Assembly: GCA_021413845.1 (NCBI GenBank)
Contig: JAIOPP010000025.1
Span: 1 to 63,410, forward strand
DNA: 63,410 nucleotides
Direction: 5' to 3'
Source: Planctomycetia bacterium
Lineage (GTDB): Bacteria; Planctomycetota; Planctomycetia; Pirellulales; PNKZ01
Shown here piece after piece: positions 56,299 through 63,410 of this stretch. The position numbers and the translations under genes are program-made. Position 1 is the stretch's first letter. The number at the start of each line of letters is the position of its first letter. The notes under the pieces were generated by a model. It was not told the origin of the DNA. It searched no databases and saw nothing but the letters and a program-made list of their open reading frames with translations.

Positions 56299-57321
56299 AT
56301 GAACCGCTCTCCCCTTATTCGCACCGTTTACGTTACCGGCGGAGGGGGGTATGTCGGCGCGGTTCTGATTCCGAAGCTGCTCGCGGCGGGCTACCACGTG
56401 CGCTGCCTCGATCTATTCTTATACGGTGAAGACGTCTTCCCGACGGTCGCGCGCCAGGCATCGCTCGAACTCATCCGCGGCGACCTGCGCGATCAAGCCT
56501 TGCTCCGTCGCACGCTCGCCGGCTCCGACGCGGTCATCCATCTAGCGTGCATCTCAAACGATCCGAGCTTCGAGCTCGACCCGGCCCTCGGCAAGAGCAT
56601 CAACTACGATAGTTTTCGGCCGCTGGTCGAGCTGTCGCGCGCGGCCGGTGTGCGGCGTTTCATCTACGCGTCGAGTTCGAGCGTCTACGGAGTTAAGCAA
56701 GAAGCGAACGTCACGGAAGAGCTCGCGCTCGAACCGCTGACCGACTACTCGCGCTTCAAGGCAGCTTGCGAAGCGATTCTCGCGGAGTATCAAGCGCCCG
56801 ACTTTACGACCGTCACGCTCCGGCCCGCGACCGTGTGCGGCTACTCTCCGCGACTTCGGCTCGATCTCAGCGTTAACATTCTCACCAACCACGCCTACTC
56901 CAACGGCCGCATTCGGGTCTTCGGCGGCAATCAATATCGCCCGAACATCCATATCGACGACGTTACCGATCTCTACGTTCGCCTGCTCACGCTCGATGCC
57001 GAGTTGGTGGCCGGCCGAACGTGGAACGCCGGCTACGAAAACCAAACGATCAACGATATCGCGGCGCATGTGCGCGAGGTCGTCGTGCGCGAGCCGGGGC
57101 ATGAGCTAGTCGCGATCGCACACGAACCGACCGACGATCAGCGGAGCTACCGCATCTCGTCCGAAAAGATTCGTCGCGACATCGGGTTCGTGCCGAAGCA
57201 TTCGATCGCCGAGGCCGCCGCCGACTTAGTCGCCGCGTTTCGTGCCGGTAAGGTTCCGAATCCGATGCACGACCCGAAGTATTACAACATCAAAACGATG
57301 CAGGCGCTGAGTCTGCGATGA
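56299..57321 (+). CDS. NAD-dependent epimerase/dehydratase, extended SDR (first of six-gene cluster)
   Basis: 340 residues from ATG 56299; the frame is open 96 bases further but without a start that suits. NAD-binding TGGGGYVG at 13-20, IRGDLRD, and the catalytic Ser region SSSSVYG with Y150xxxK154. Later RPATVCGYSPRLRLDLSVNIL resembles UDP-/GDP-sugar epimerases such as nucleoside-diphosphate-sugar 4-epimerases or reductases. The product is cytosolic and acts on a nucleotide-linked sugar by analogy. Its TGA overlaps the next ATG (ATGA at 57318-57321). Confidence 0.88.
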   Translation: MNRSPLIRTVYVTGGGGYVGAVLIPKLLAAGYHVRCLDLFLYGEDVFPTVARQASLELIRGDLRDQALLRRTLAGSDAVIHLACISNDPSFELDPALGKSINYDSFRPLVELSRAAGVRRFIYASSSSVYGVKQEANVTEELALEPLTDYSRFKAACEAILAEYQAPDFTTVTLRPATVCGYSPRLRLDLSVNILTNHAYSNGRIRVFGGNQYRPNIHIDDVTDLYVRLLTLDAELVAGRTWNAGYENQTINDIAAHVREVVVREPGHELVAIAHEPTDDQRSYRISSEKIRRDIGFVPKHSIAEAAADLVAAFRAGKVPNPMHDPKYYNIKTMQALSLR

Positions 57322-58202
57322 ACATGCCCGACCCAGGCGAACGGTTGCGCGAGATTGCTGCTGCGGCCCGAAAGGTCCGGGGCCAAGTCGTGCAAATGTC
57401 GCATCGCAGCGGCGCGGCGCATCTCGGCTCGTCGTTGTCGTGCGTCGATCTGTTGCTCGCCGCGTATGCGTGGGGAGTGCGAGTCGATCCTCGTCGGCCG
57501 GATGCTCCGGAGCGCGATCGGCTGATTCTCAGCAAAGGGCACGCAGCCTCGGCGCTCTACGCGGTCGCGGCGGAAGTCGGCTTCTTCGACGAAGAACTGT
57601 TGCAGACGTTCGGCACTCCTGGCGGTCGGCTTCCCGAACAGCCTGCGCCGCGCTGCTTGCCCGGCATCGAAGCGGCGACCGGATCGCTCGGCCACGGGCT
57701 TTCGCTCGGCGTCGGCATGGCGCTCGCGTCTCGGATTCAACAGCTCGGCTTTCGAGTCGTGGTCATTATGAGTGACGGAGAATGCAACGAGGGTTCGGTG
57801 TGGGAAGCGGCGATGTTCGCGGCCGGGCAAGGCATAGACAACCTCACCGTGCTCGTCGACTACAACAAATGGCAAGCGACCGGCCGCTCGAACGAAGTGA
57901 TGGCGCTCGCTCCCTTGGCGAAGAAGTTCGAAGCGTTCGGCTGGTCGGCGACGGAAGTCGACGGCCACGACTTCGCAGCCCTGCGCACGCAGCTCACGGC
58001 ACATCCTCAAACGCTCGGCAAACCGACGGCGCTAGTTTGCCATACGATCAAGGGCAAGGGAGTGTCGTTCATGGAAGACGACAACAACTGGCATTATCGC
58101 GTGCCGACCGCCGGCGAAACCGAACGGGCATGGCAAGAGCTTGGGCTTGATCTTCGCGAATTGACATCGGACAGCCGCTTGCCCGAGGTGCGTCCCTCGT
58201 GA
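57318..58202 (+). CDS. Transketolase N-terminal half (ThDP-binding subunit)
   Basis: 294 residues, coupled to the epimerase upstream. The thiamine diphosphate/metal motif is MSDGECNEGS with DYN following (D153, N183). HRSGAAHLGSSLS and LSKGHAASALYAV at the front and TGSLGHGLSLGVGMA in the middle are transketolase signatures. It is only the N-terminal third to half of a full transketolase; the C-terminal half is the next gene, overlapping by GTGA. Split transketolases of this kind occur in secondary sugar pathways as well as in central metabolism. Here the surrounding genes suggest the former. Confidence 0.93.
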   Translation: MNMPDPGERLREIAAAARKVRGQVVQMSHRSGAAHLGSSLSCVDLLLAAYAWGVRVDPRRPDAPERDRLILSKGHAASALYAVAAEVGFFDEELLQTFGTPGGRLPEQPAPRCLPGIEAATGSLGHGLSLGVGMALASRIQQLGFRVVVIMSDGECNEGSVWEAAMFAAGQGIDNLTVLVDYNKWQATGRSNEVMALAPLAKKFEAFGWSATEVDGHDFAALRTQLTAHPQTLGKPTALVCHTIKGKGVSFMEDDNNWHYRVPTAGETERAWQELGLDLRELTSDSRLPEVRPS

Positions 58203-59128
58203 GAAACGCCTTTGCCGACGAACTGTTGACACTCGCCGAACGAGACGATCGGATCGTCTTCCTTTCGGGCGACATCGGCAACCGACTGTTCGACAAATTC
58301 AAAGCCCGATTTCCGGAGCGGTTCTTCAACTGCGGAGTCGCGGAGCAAAACATGATCGGCATGGGAGCCGGCATGGCGCTCTCCGGCTTGCGCCCGATCT
58401 GTTACACGATCGCATCTTTCGCCACAGTCCGTTGTTTGGAGCAAATTCGAGTCGACGTTTGCTACCACGACCTCCCGGTCACGATCGTCGGCGTCGGTGC
58501 CGGGCTCGGCTATGCAGAGCTCGGGGCTACGCATCACGCTTGCGAAGACATCGCCATGCTCCGTTCGCTGCCGAACATGGCCGTGGTTTGTCCAGGCGAT
58601 CCGCTGGAAGTGCGCGGCGCGTTGGCGGCAGCCGTGCGTCGATCGGGCCCCGTTTATCTGCGATTGGGCAAGAAGGGGGAGCCGATCGTGCATGCGACGC
58701 GGCCGGATTTGGAAATCGGAAAAGCGATCCCGGTGCGGACCGGCCGGCACGTTGCGCTGCTCGTCACCGGAACGCTGCTGCCGACCGTCGTCGAAGTCGG
58801 CAAGCGATTGGCCGAGCAAAACATCGAGGCCTCGATCTTTAGCTTTCACACTGTCAAGCCGCTCGACGAAGAACTGCTCGCGTCCCTCTTCGCCGAGTTC
58901 CCTCTCGTAGCGACGATCGAAGAACACAGCCTCGTCGGAGGTTTCGGCGGCGCCGTTGCGGAATGGATTGCGGATCGACCGCCGCGACGAGCGCGTCTTC
59001 TCCGCTTCGGCACACGCGACGAATTCCTGCATGTCGCGGCCGACGAAGAATACGCTCGCCGCCATTTCGGGCTCGATGCCGAAAGCATCGCGGCGCGCGT
59101 CGTGGCGGAACTCAAAGCATCTTCGTAG
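58199..59128 (+). CDS. Transketolase C-terminal half
   Basis: 309 residues from GTG 58199. Pyrimidine-binding domain with the catalytic Glu in NCGVAEQNMIGMGAGMA (E49), a YTIASFATVRCLEQIRVDV helix, GAGLGYAELGATHHACEDIAML, and the C-terminal domain (ALLVTGTLLPTVVEVGKRL). It pairs with the preceding subunit to form the active site at their interface. Together they would transfer a two-carbon unit between a ketose and an aldose in the cytosol. Confidence 0.93.
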   Translation: MRNAFADELLTLAERDDRIVFLSGDIGNRLFDKFKARFPERFFNCGVAEQNMIGMGAGMALSGLRPICYTIASFATVRCLEQIRVDVCYHDLPVTIVGVGAGLGYAELGATHHACEDIAMLRSLPNMAVVCPGDPLEVRGALAAAVRRSGPVYLRLGKKGEPIVHATRPDLEIGKAIPVRTGRHVALLVTGTLLPTVVEVGKRLAEQNIEASIFSFHTVKPLDEELLASLFAEFPLVATIEEHSLVGGFGGAVAEWIADRPPRRARLLRFGTRDEFLHVAADEEYARRHFGLDAESIAARVVAELKASS

Positions 59129-59180
59129 ACTGAGGCTCGCCCAAGCAAGACGTCGCGGCATTCGAGAGCACCATCTATCT

Positions 59181-60233
59181 ATGAAAACGCTTGCCGCCGT
59201 GTTGGTCGAACTCGGCCGACCGCTGGAACTCGCCGATCTTGAAGTTCCTTTGCTCGCGCCGGGGCAAGTGCTGGTGCAAGTCGCATTCAGCGGCGTCTGC
59301 GCCACGCAACTCGGTGAAGCGCGCGGCCTGCGCGGACCGAACGCCTATCTTCCCCATTGCCTCGGCCATGAGGCCGGCGGAACCGTCGTTGAAGTGGGCC
59401 CCGCCGTGACGAAAGTCCGTGTCGGTAATCGCGTCATCCTCTCTTGGATGAAGGGCTCCGGCATCGATGTGCCCGGCACCACTTATCGCTGGGGCGACCG
59501 AACCGTCAACGCCGGCGGAGTGACGACCTTTGCCACCTACACCGTCGTCGCGGAGAATCGATTGACTCCTATCGATGCTGCGTTTCCGCTACGCGAAGCG
59601 GCGCTACTAGGCTGCGCCGCGCCGACCGGCCTCGGCGCGGTGTTCAATACCGCCGCTGCGGAGCGCGGCGCAAGCGTCGTCGTCTTCGGCACCGGCGGCA
59701 TCGGGCTGTGCGCCGTCGCCGCCGCCCGCATCGCCGGGCTTGGTCCGATCGTGGCAGTCGACCCGAGCGCCGATCGGTTGCAGGCCGCCGAACGGATGGG
59801 GGCCACGCAACGGATCAACCCGCGCGAACTCGGCGACGACGTCGACATCGCCGCGGCGCTGAAGAAGATCGCGCCGCAAGGGTTCGACTACGCGATCGAA
59901 GCGAGCGGTGTGCCCGACGTCATGTCGCAGGCTTTGGCGGCCGTGCGCAATCGGGGCGGCACGGCGGTGCTCGTCGGCAACGCACCGCACGGGCGCAAAC
60001 TCGAAATCGATCCGAAGCAGTTCAACTTGGGAAAGCGATTGCTTGGCACCTGGGGAGGCGACAACGTGCCCGATCGCGACTTTCCTCGCTATTGCGAAAT
60101 GGTCGGCGACGGTCGCTTGTCGCTTGCGCCGTTGATGGAGCATGAATACGCGCTGACGGACGTCAACCGCGCGCTCGAAGACTTGGAACGGGGAACGGTC
60201 GTGCGCCCGTTGTTGAATATGGCCGTGGCTTAG
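59181..60233 (+). CDS. Zinc-type medium-chain dehydrogenase lacking the structural-zinc lobe
   Basis: 350 residues from ATG 59181, 52 bases after the transketolase. Catalytic zinc ligands are C40 (FSGVCATQLGEARG), H63 with E64 (LGHEAGG) and C145 (LGCAAPTGLGAV). The coenzyme loop is FGTGGIGLCAV (169-179). The four-Cys structural-zinc lobe normally at about residues 90-110 is absent; this region is WMKGSGIDVPGTTYRWGDRT with no Cys. It likely oxidises or reduces a polyol or sugar alcohol with NAD(P). Its TAG overlaps the GTG of an alternative start for the next gene. Confidence 0.9.
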   Translation: MKTLAAVLVELGRPLELADLEVPLLAPGQVLVQVAFSGVCATQLGEARGLRGPNAYLPHCLGHEAGGTVVEVGPAVTKVRVGNRVILSWMKGSGIDVPGTTYRWGDRTVNAGGVTTFATYTVVAENRLTPIDAAFPLREAALLGCAAPTGLGAVFNTAAAERGASVVVFGTGGIGLCAVAAARIAGLGPIVAVDPSADRLQAAERMGATQRINPRELGDDVDIAAALKKIAPQGFDYAIEASGVPDVMSQALAAVRNRGGTAVLVGNAPHGRKLEIDPKQFNLGKRLLGTWGGDNVPDRDFPRYCEMVGDGRLSLAPLMEHEYALTDVNRALEDLERGTVVRPLLNMAVA

Positions 60234-60241
60234 TGGTCGCC

Positions 60242-61933
60242 ATGCTGATCGGAATCGATTTTGACAACACGCTCGTCTGCTACGATCGCCTGTTCCATGC
60301 GCTCGCGCTGGAGCGCGCGTGGATCCCGGCCGACTTGCCGGCAGCGAAGACGAGCGTACGCGATTACCTTCGCTCCGTCGGGCGCGAAGACGACTGGACC
60401 GAACTGCAAGGGCTCGCGTATGGGCCCGAGATTCAGCGGGCCGAATTGTTTCCTGGCGTTCTCGATTTCTTCCGTGAAGCCCATCGTCGCGGCATCGCAA
60501 CGATCGTCGTCAGCCACAAGACTCGACACGCACTTCGTGGGCCGAAACACAATCTGCATGCGAGCGCATTAGAGTTCTTAAAGCGCCAAGGCTTCTTCGA
60601 CACCGCGATCGGCCTCACCGAGGCGCACGTATTTCTCGAGCCGACCAAAGTCGACAAGCTCGCGAGAATTGCGACGGTAGGCTGCACGCACTTCATCGAC
60701 GACCTGCCGGAGTTTCTCGCTGAGCCCGACTTTCCGGCAAACGTGCGAAAGATTTTGTTCGATCCGCAACGAGCATTTTCAGCCGTTCCGCATCGTACGA
60801 CGATTCACTCATGGCGCGATGCAGTCGGGCTTTTGATCGACGAATATGCCCCATCGCTTGAACTGGCACCCGAGCCCTTGCCCGATGCCGTGGCAAGGCT
60901 ATTGCTAGGGGCCGAAATACCGAACGCCGGCTATTCGCTCACCCGTATCGCCGGCGGGCGCAACAATCGAGCCTATCTGCTGACAACCTCCGACGGACGG
61001 CGCTGCTTGGTTAAATGGTACTTTCGCCACCGCGAAGACGCGCGCGACCGGCTCGGAGCGGAATATCGATTCGTCGGGTATTGTCGACGCTTCGGAATCG
61101 ACAAAGCCCCGAAGCCGCTTGCGCACGACGACGACGCACGGCTCGGGCTCTATGAATTCATCGACGGCAAGAAACTCACGCCGGCCGAAATCGCCGAGCG
61201 CCACGTATCGCAAGCGATCGAGTTCGTCGTTCAGCTTCAAGCCCACCGCAACACTCCGGAAGCACGCGCTCTGCCCACGGCTTCCGAGGCCTGCTTCAGC
61301 GTCGAAGAGCATCGCCTTTGCATCGACAATCGCGTTCGTGCCTTGCAGCGCGTGGCACCGGAGCACGACGCATTGCAAAAGTTCGTGCTCGATCGGCTTC
61401 TCCCGGCGTGGGAACAAATCGATCGAGGCATCTGCGAGACCGTTCGACAACGGCCTGAGATCCATTCCGCGCCGCTTACCGACGCCGACCACTGTTTATC
61501 GCCGTCCGACTTCGGGTTTCACAACGCGCTACAAACGGCTGACGGCTCGCTCCGATTCTTCGATTTCGAATACGCCGGTTGGGACGACCCGGCGAAGTTG
61601 CTGTGCGATTTCTTTTGCCAAGTCGAAGTGCCCGTGCCGCTCCGCTTTGCAACCTCGTTCGCCGCGCGATTGGCCGCACAGCAGCTCGACCCGGAAGCGT
61701 TTCTCGCGCGGGCCGAATTGCTGTTTCCGGCGTATCGGATCAAATGGTGCTGTATCGTGCTAAACGAGTTCTTGTCGTCGGGCTCAGCGCGACGCTCGTT
61801 CACCTCAGGCATACCGGTCGCCGACGACCGGCTCGGCACGCAACTCACACTCGCCACGCAGATGCTCGACCGGCTCGCTACGGATCACGATCCACACGTT
61901 TTTCGCTCGTCTTCCATCGGCAGCACGTCATGA
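60242..61933 (+). CDS. HAD phosphatase/APH-type kinase fusion
   Basis: 563 residues from ATG 60242 (GTG 60233, overlapping the previous stop, is an alternative). Residues 1-200 are a HAD hydrolase: nucleophile D6 and acid/base D8 in GIDFDNT, motif II S91 (VVSHKT), Lys137 or 140, and D154-D155 (HFIDDLPEF). Residues 230-560 form an aminoglycoside-phosphotransferase/choline-kinase-like domain: Gly-loop AGGRNNRAYLL, K259, catalytic SPSDFGFHN with D424 and N429, and metal-binding D442 in FFDFEYAGWDDP. The usual HxD is SxD here. Both halves keep their catalytic residues, so one polypeptide may phosphorylate one site and dephosphorylate another. Coupled to the next gene by ATGA (61930-61933). Confidence 0.88.
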   Translation: MLIGIDFDNTLVCYDRLFHALALERAWIPADLPAAKTSVRDYLRSVGREDDWTELQGLAYGPEIQRAELFPGVLDFFREAHRRGIATIVVSHKTRHALRGPKHNLHASALEFLKRQGFFDTAIGLTEAHVFLEPTKVDKLARIATVGCTHFIDDLPEFLAEPDFPANVRKILFDPQRAFSAVPHRTTIHSWRDAVGLLIDEYAPSLELAPEPLPDAVARLLLGAEIPNAGYSLTRIAGGRNNRAYLLTTSDGRRCLVKWYFRHREDARDRLGAEYRFVGYCRRFGIDKAPKPLAHDDDARLGLYEFIDGKKLTPAEIAERHVSQAIEFVVQLQAHRNTPEARALPTASEACFSVEEHRLCIDNRVRALQRVAPEHDALQKFVLDRLLPAWEQIDRGICETVRQRPEIHSAPLTDADHCLSPSDFGFHNALQTADGSLRFFDFEYAGWDDPAKLLCDFFCQVEVPVPLRFATSFAARLAAQQLDPEAFLARAELLFPAYRIKWCCIVLNEFLSSGSARRSFTSGIPVADDRLGTQLTLATQMLDRLATDHDPHVFRSSSIGSTS

Positions 61934-62922
61934 AAACAGTCGTCGTTCTCGGGTCGAATTCATTCTCCGGCCAAGACTTTGTCGATCTCCTGCTGGATGA
62001 TCCGGAATACGACGTCATCGGGGTGAGTCGCAGGCCGGAGCCGGCGGCGTGGAAGCTCAAGTATCGTTCGCACGCCGCGGTCGCACGATTTCGCTTCTTC
62101 GCGCTCGACATGAATCGCGACATGCCGGAATTGCTGACGCTGCTCGACCGAGAACGGCCCCGCTACATCGTCAACTTCGCGGCCCAAAGCGAAGTCGCGC
62201 CGAGTTGGGAACGGCCGGAGCATTGGTTTCAGACGAACACCGTCGCGCTCGCCGAACTCGTCAACCATCTTCGCCGGCAAACGTATCTCGACAAATACGT
62301 TCATATTTCGTCGCCCGAGGTGTACGGCACTTGCCGCGGCAACGTCACGGAACAAGCGCCGCTGAACCCGAGCACTCCGTACGCGGCGTCGAAAGCCGCG
62401 GCCGATATGCTGCTCGCCGTTTATCGCAAGCAATACGGATTCCCGGTGACGACGGTGCGTGCGACGAACGTTTACGGCGCGCGGCAGCAGTTGTTCAAGA
62501 TCGTTCTCCGCTCGATCATCTCGATGAAGCTCGACAAGAAGATTTCGCTTCATGGGGGAGGGCGGGCCGTGAAGTCGTATATCCACGTGCGCGACGTTTC
62601 GCGCGGCGAGCTTGCGATCATGCAGCACGGCGAGCTCGGCGAGATCTATCATCTCTCGCCCGACGAAGGAATCGCCGTCTGCGACCTCGTGCGAGAGCTA
62701 GTCTTCCTGCTCGATAAGAACTTCGCCGAGGTGACGCAAGCCGTCGACGAGCGGCCGGGCCAGGATGCCGCTTATGTGATCGATTCGTCGCTCGCGCGAT
62801 CGCGCTTCGCTTGGCGACCGCGCATCGAACTACGCCAAGGCCTGGAAGAGGCGATCACCTGGGTCGACCGATATTGGAACGAAATCCAAACGGCTCCGCT
62901 CGACTACGAGCATCTCGCATAG
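61930..62922 (+). CDS. NAD-dependent epimerase/dehydratase (last of six-gene cluster)
   Basis: 330 residues from ATG 61930, coupled to the fusion gene; upstream in-frame sequence shadows it and is ignored. Nucleotide motif LGSNSFSGQ (7-15), S128 in ISSPEVYGT, and catalytic Y151xxxK155. ATNVYGARQQLFKIVLR and GGRAVKSYIHVRDVSRGELAIM are typical of dTDP-glucose 4,6-dehydratase/GDP-mannose 4,6-dehydratase-like enzymes. Probably the nucleotide-sugar-modifying step of the pathway. It is followed by the convergent stress-protein gene. Confidence 0.9.
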   Translation: MKTVVVLGSNSFSGQDFVDLLLDDPEYDVIGVSRRPEPAAWKLKYRSHAAVARFRFFALDMNRDMPELLTLLDRERPRYIVNFAAQSEVAPSWERPEHWFQTNTVALAELVNHLRRQTYLDKYVHISSPEVYGTCRGNVTEQAPLNPSTPYAASKAAADMLLAVYRKQYGFPVTTVRATNVYGARQQLFKIVLRSIISMKLDKKISLHGGGRAVKSYIHVRDVSRGELAIMQHGELGEIYHLSPDEGIAVCDLVRELVFLLDKNFAEVTQAVDERPGQDAAYVIDSSLARSRFAWRPRIELRQGLEEAITWVDRYWNEIQTAPLDYEHLA

Positions 62923-62944
62923 TCTGCGCGAAACGTCTTCGGCA

Positions 62945-63400
62945 TTATGCCGCGATGAGATCGTCGACCTTCACGGTCAGCACCGGGCAGGGAGCGTTCC
63001 GCACGATCGACTCGGCGATGCTCCCCATGATGAACTGCGCGAAAGCGCTCCGGCTCGAATTTCCGAGCACGATCAAATCAATCTTGCGGCTGCGCGCATA
63101 TTCCATGATCGCTTCGTAGGCGCTTTCGCGCACGACTTGATATTCGACATGCAATCGGTTCCGATCTTCGGCGCTTAACAGCCCCTTCAAGCGATCCAGC
63201 GATGCCCCTTCGACTTGCTCGCGAATGCCGTCGAGATCGACTGCGGTGAGCATCGGCGAGTCGCTCGTGAAGTCTTCCACGGCGTGCAAGATGTGGAGCG
63301 TGGCACCGGATTCCGCCGCGACCTGCTTGGCATATTCCAAAGCAGCGCCGGCCGATTCGGAATAGTTCGTCGGAACCAGGATGTTTCGTGCTGGAACCAT
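62945..63400 (-). CDS. Universal stress protein (UspA family)
   Basis: 151 residues; ATG 63400. The first strand/loop is NILVPTNYSESAGAAL, and the C-terminal NAPCPVLTV and MGSIAESIV match the family. The ATP-binding G2xG9xGS pattern is present except that the second Gly is Ser (GNSSRS). It may therefore belong to the non-ATP-binding branch or bind poorly. Members are cytosolic and induced by growth arrest. Complete in the window, with only 10 bases upstream. Confidence 0.9.
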   Translation of the reverse strand: MVPARNILVPTNYSESAGAALEYAKQVAAESGATLHILHAVEDFTSDSPMLTAVDLDGIREQVEGASLDRLKGLLSAEDRNRLHVEYQVVRESAYEAIMEYARSRKIDLIVLGNSSRSAFAQFIMGSIAESIVRNAPCPVLTVKVDDLIAA

Positions 63401-63410
63401 AAAGCAACTC

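Noticed and set aside
1-63410. tRNA, rRNA, CRISPR, transposase or integrase genes
   Set aside because: I looked for cloverleaf ends, regular repeat-spacer arrays and DDE or integrase motifs and saw none.

Overview
The window reads as chromosomal DNA of a planctomycete, probably in or near the Pirellulales. It is GC-rich, and GTG and TTG starts are common. The strongest marker is the Planctomycetes-typical secreted families: a DUF1587/1595/1592/1588/1585 cytochrome-like protein next to a DUF1552 protein, and a PSCyt1/DUF1549/DUF1553 protein next to a DUF1501 protein. An archaeal-type C1-pathway subunit (formylmethanofuran dehydrogenase subunit C), a DUF1080 protein and fused membrane/spermidine-synthase proteins agree with this. 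I found no rRNA, tRNA, CRISPR array, insertion sequence or phage gene.

Layout. 1-1.7 kb: the end of a DDAH/amidinotransferase-like gene and a methyltransferase. 1.7-4.4 kb: a probable outer-membrane barrel protein and a DUF1080 protein, transcribed divergently around a block of CGGAA direct repeats. 4.4-7.9 kb (minus): two BcsL/FemAB-like GNAT acyltransferases and a JmjC/cupin-8-like oxygenase in one operon. 8.3-16.8 kb: a 2823-residue alpha-2-macroglobulin-like protein flanked by TPRs. 16.8-19.4 kb (minus): MOSC protein, an S26-like membrane protein that appears to lack both catalytic residues, and a membrane protein. 19.6-24.2 kb: MFS transporter, sugar-phosphate isomerase-like TIM barrel, spermidine-synthase-like membrane protein.

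24.5-36.7 kb is a Tad (Flp-type) pilus locus: prepilin peptidase, TadE, CpaB/RcpC, CpaC/RcpA secretin, CpaE/TadZ, CpaF/TadA ATPase, TadB, TadC, a secreted hypothetical and a TPR protein in the TadD position. No typical Flp pilin is visible; a 35-codon hydrophobic ORF sits where one might be expected.

36.7-42.3 kb: fhcC-like gene, a second spermidine-synthase-like membrane protein, mobA-like, trmL and an Ldh-type oxidoreductase. 42.5-53.6 kb: two secreted-protein operons that converge at 47.65 kb (DUF1592, DUF1552 and a hypothetical; facing SGNH-LRR, DUF1553 and DUF1501). The DUF1553 gene has a frameshift near its 3' end. 53.7-55.5 kb: a DUF885 metallopeptidase-like gene with an in-frame stop at codon 39. 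55.6-56.1 kb: two very small genes.

56.3-62.9 kb: six tightly packed genes (SDR epimerase, split transketolase N and C halves, zinc-type dehydrogenase, HAD-phosphatase/APH-kinase fusion, second SDR epimerase). They look like one pathway making an unusual activated sugar or polyol. This is the best candidate here for an undescribed system. The window closes with a universal stress protein gene.
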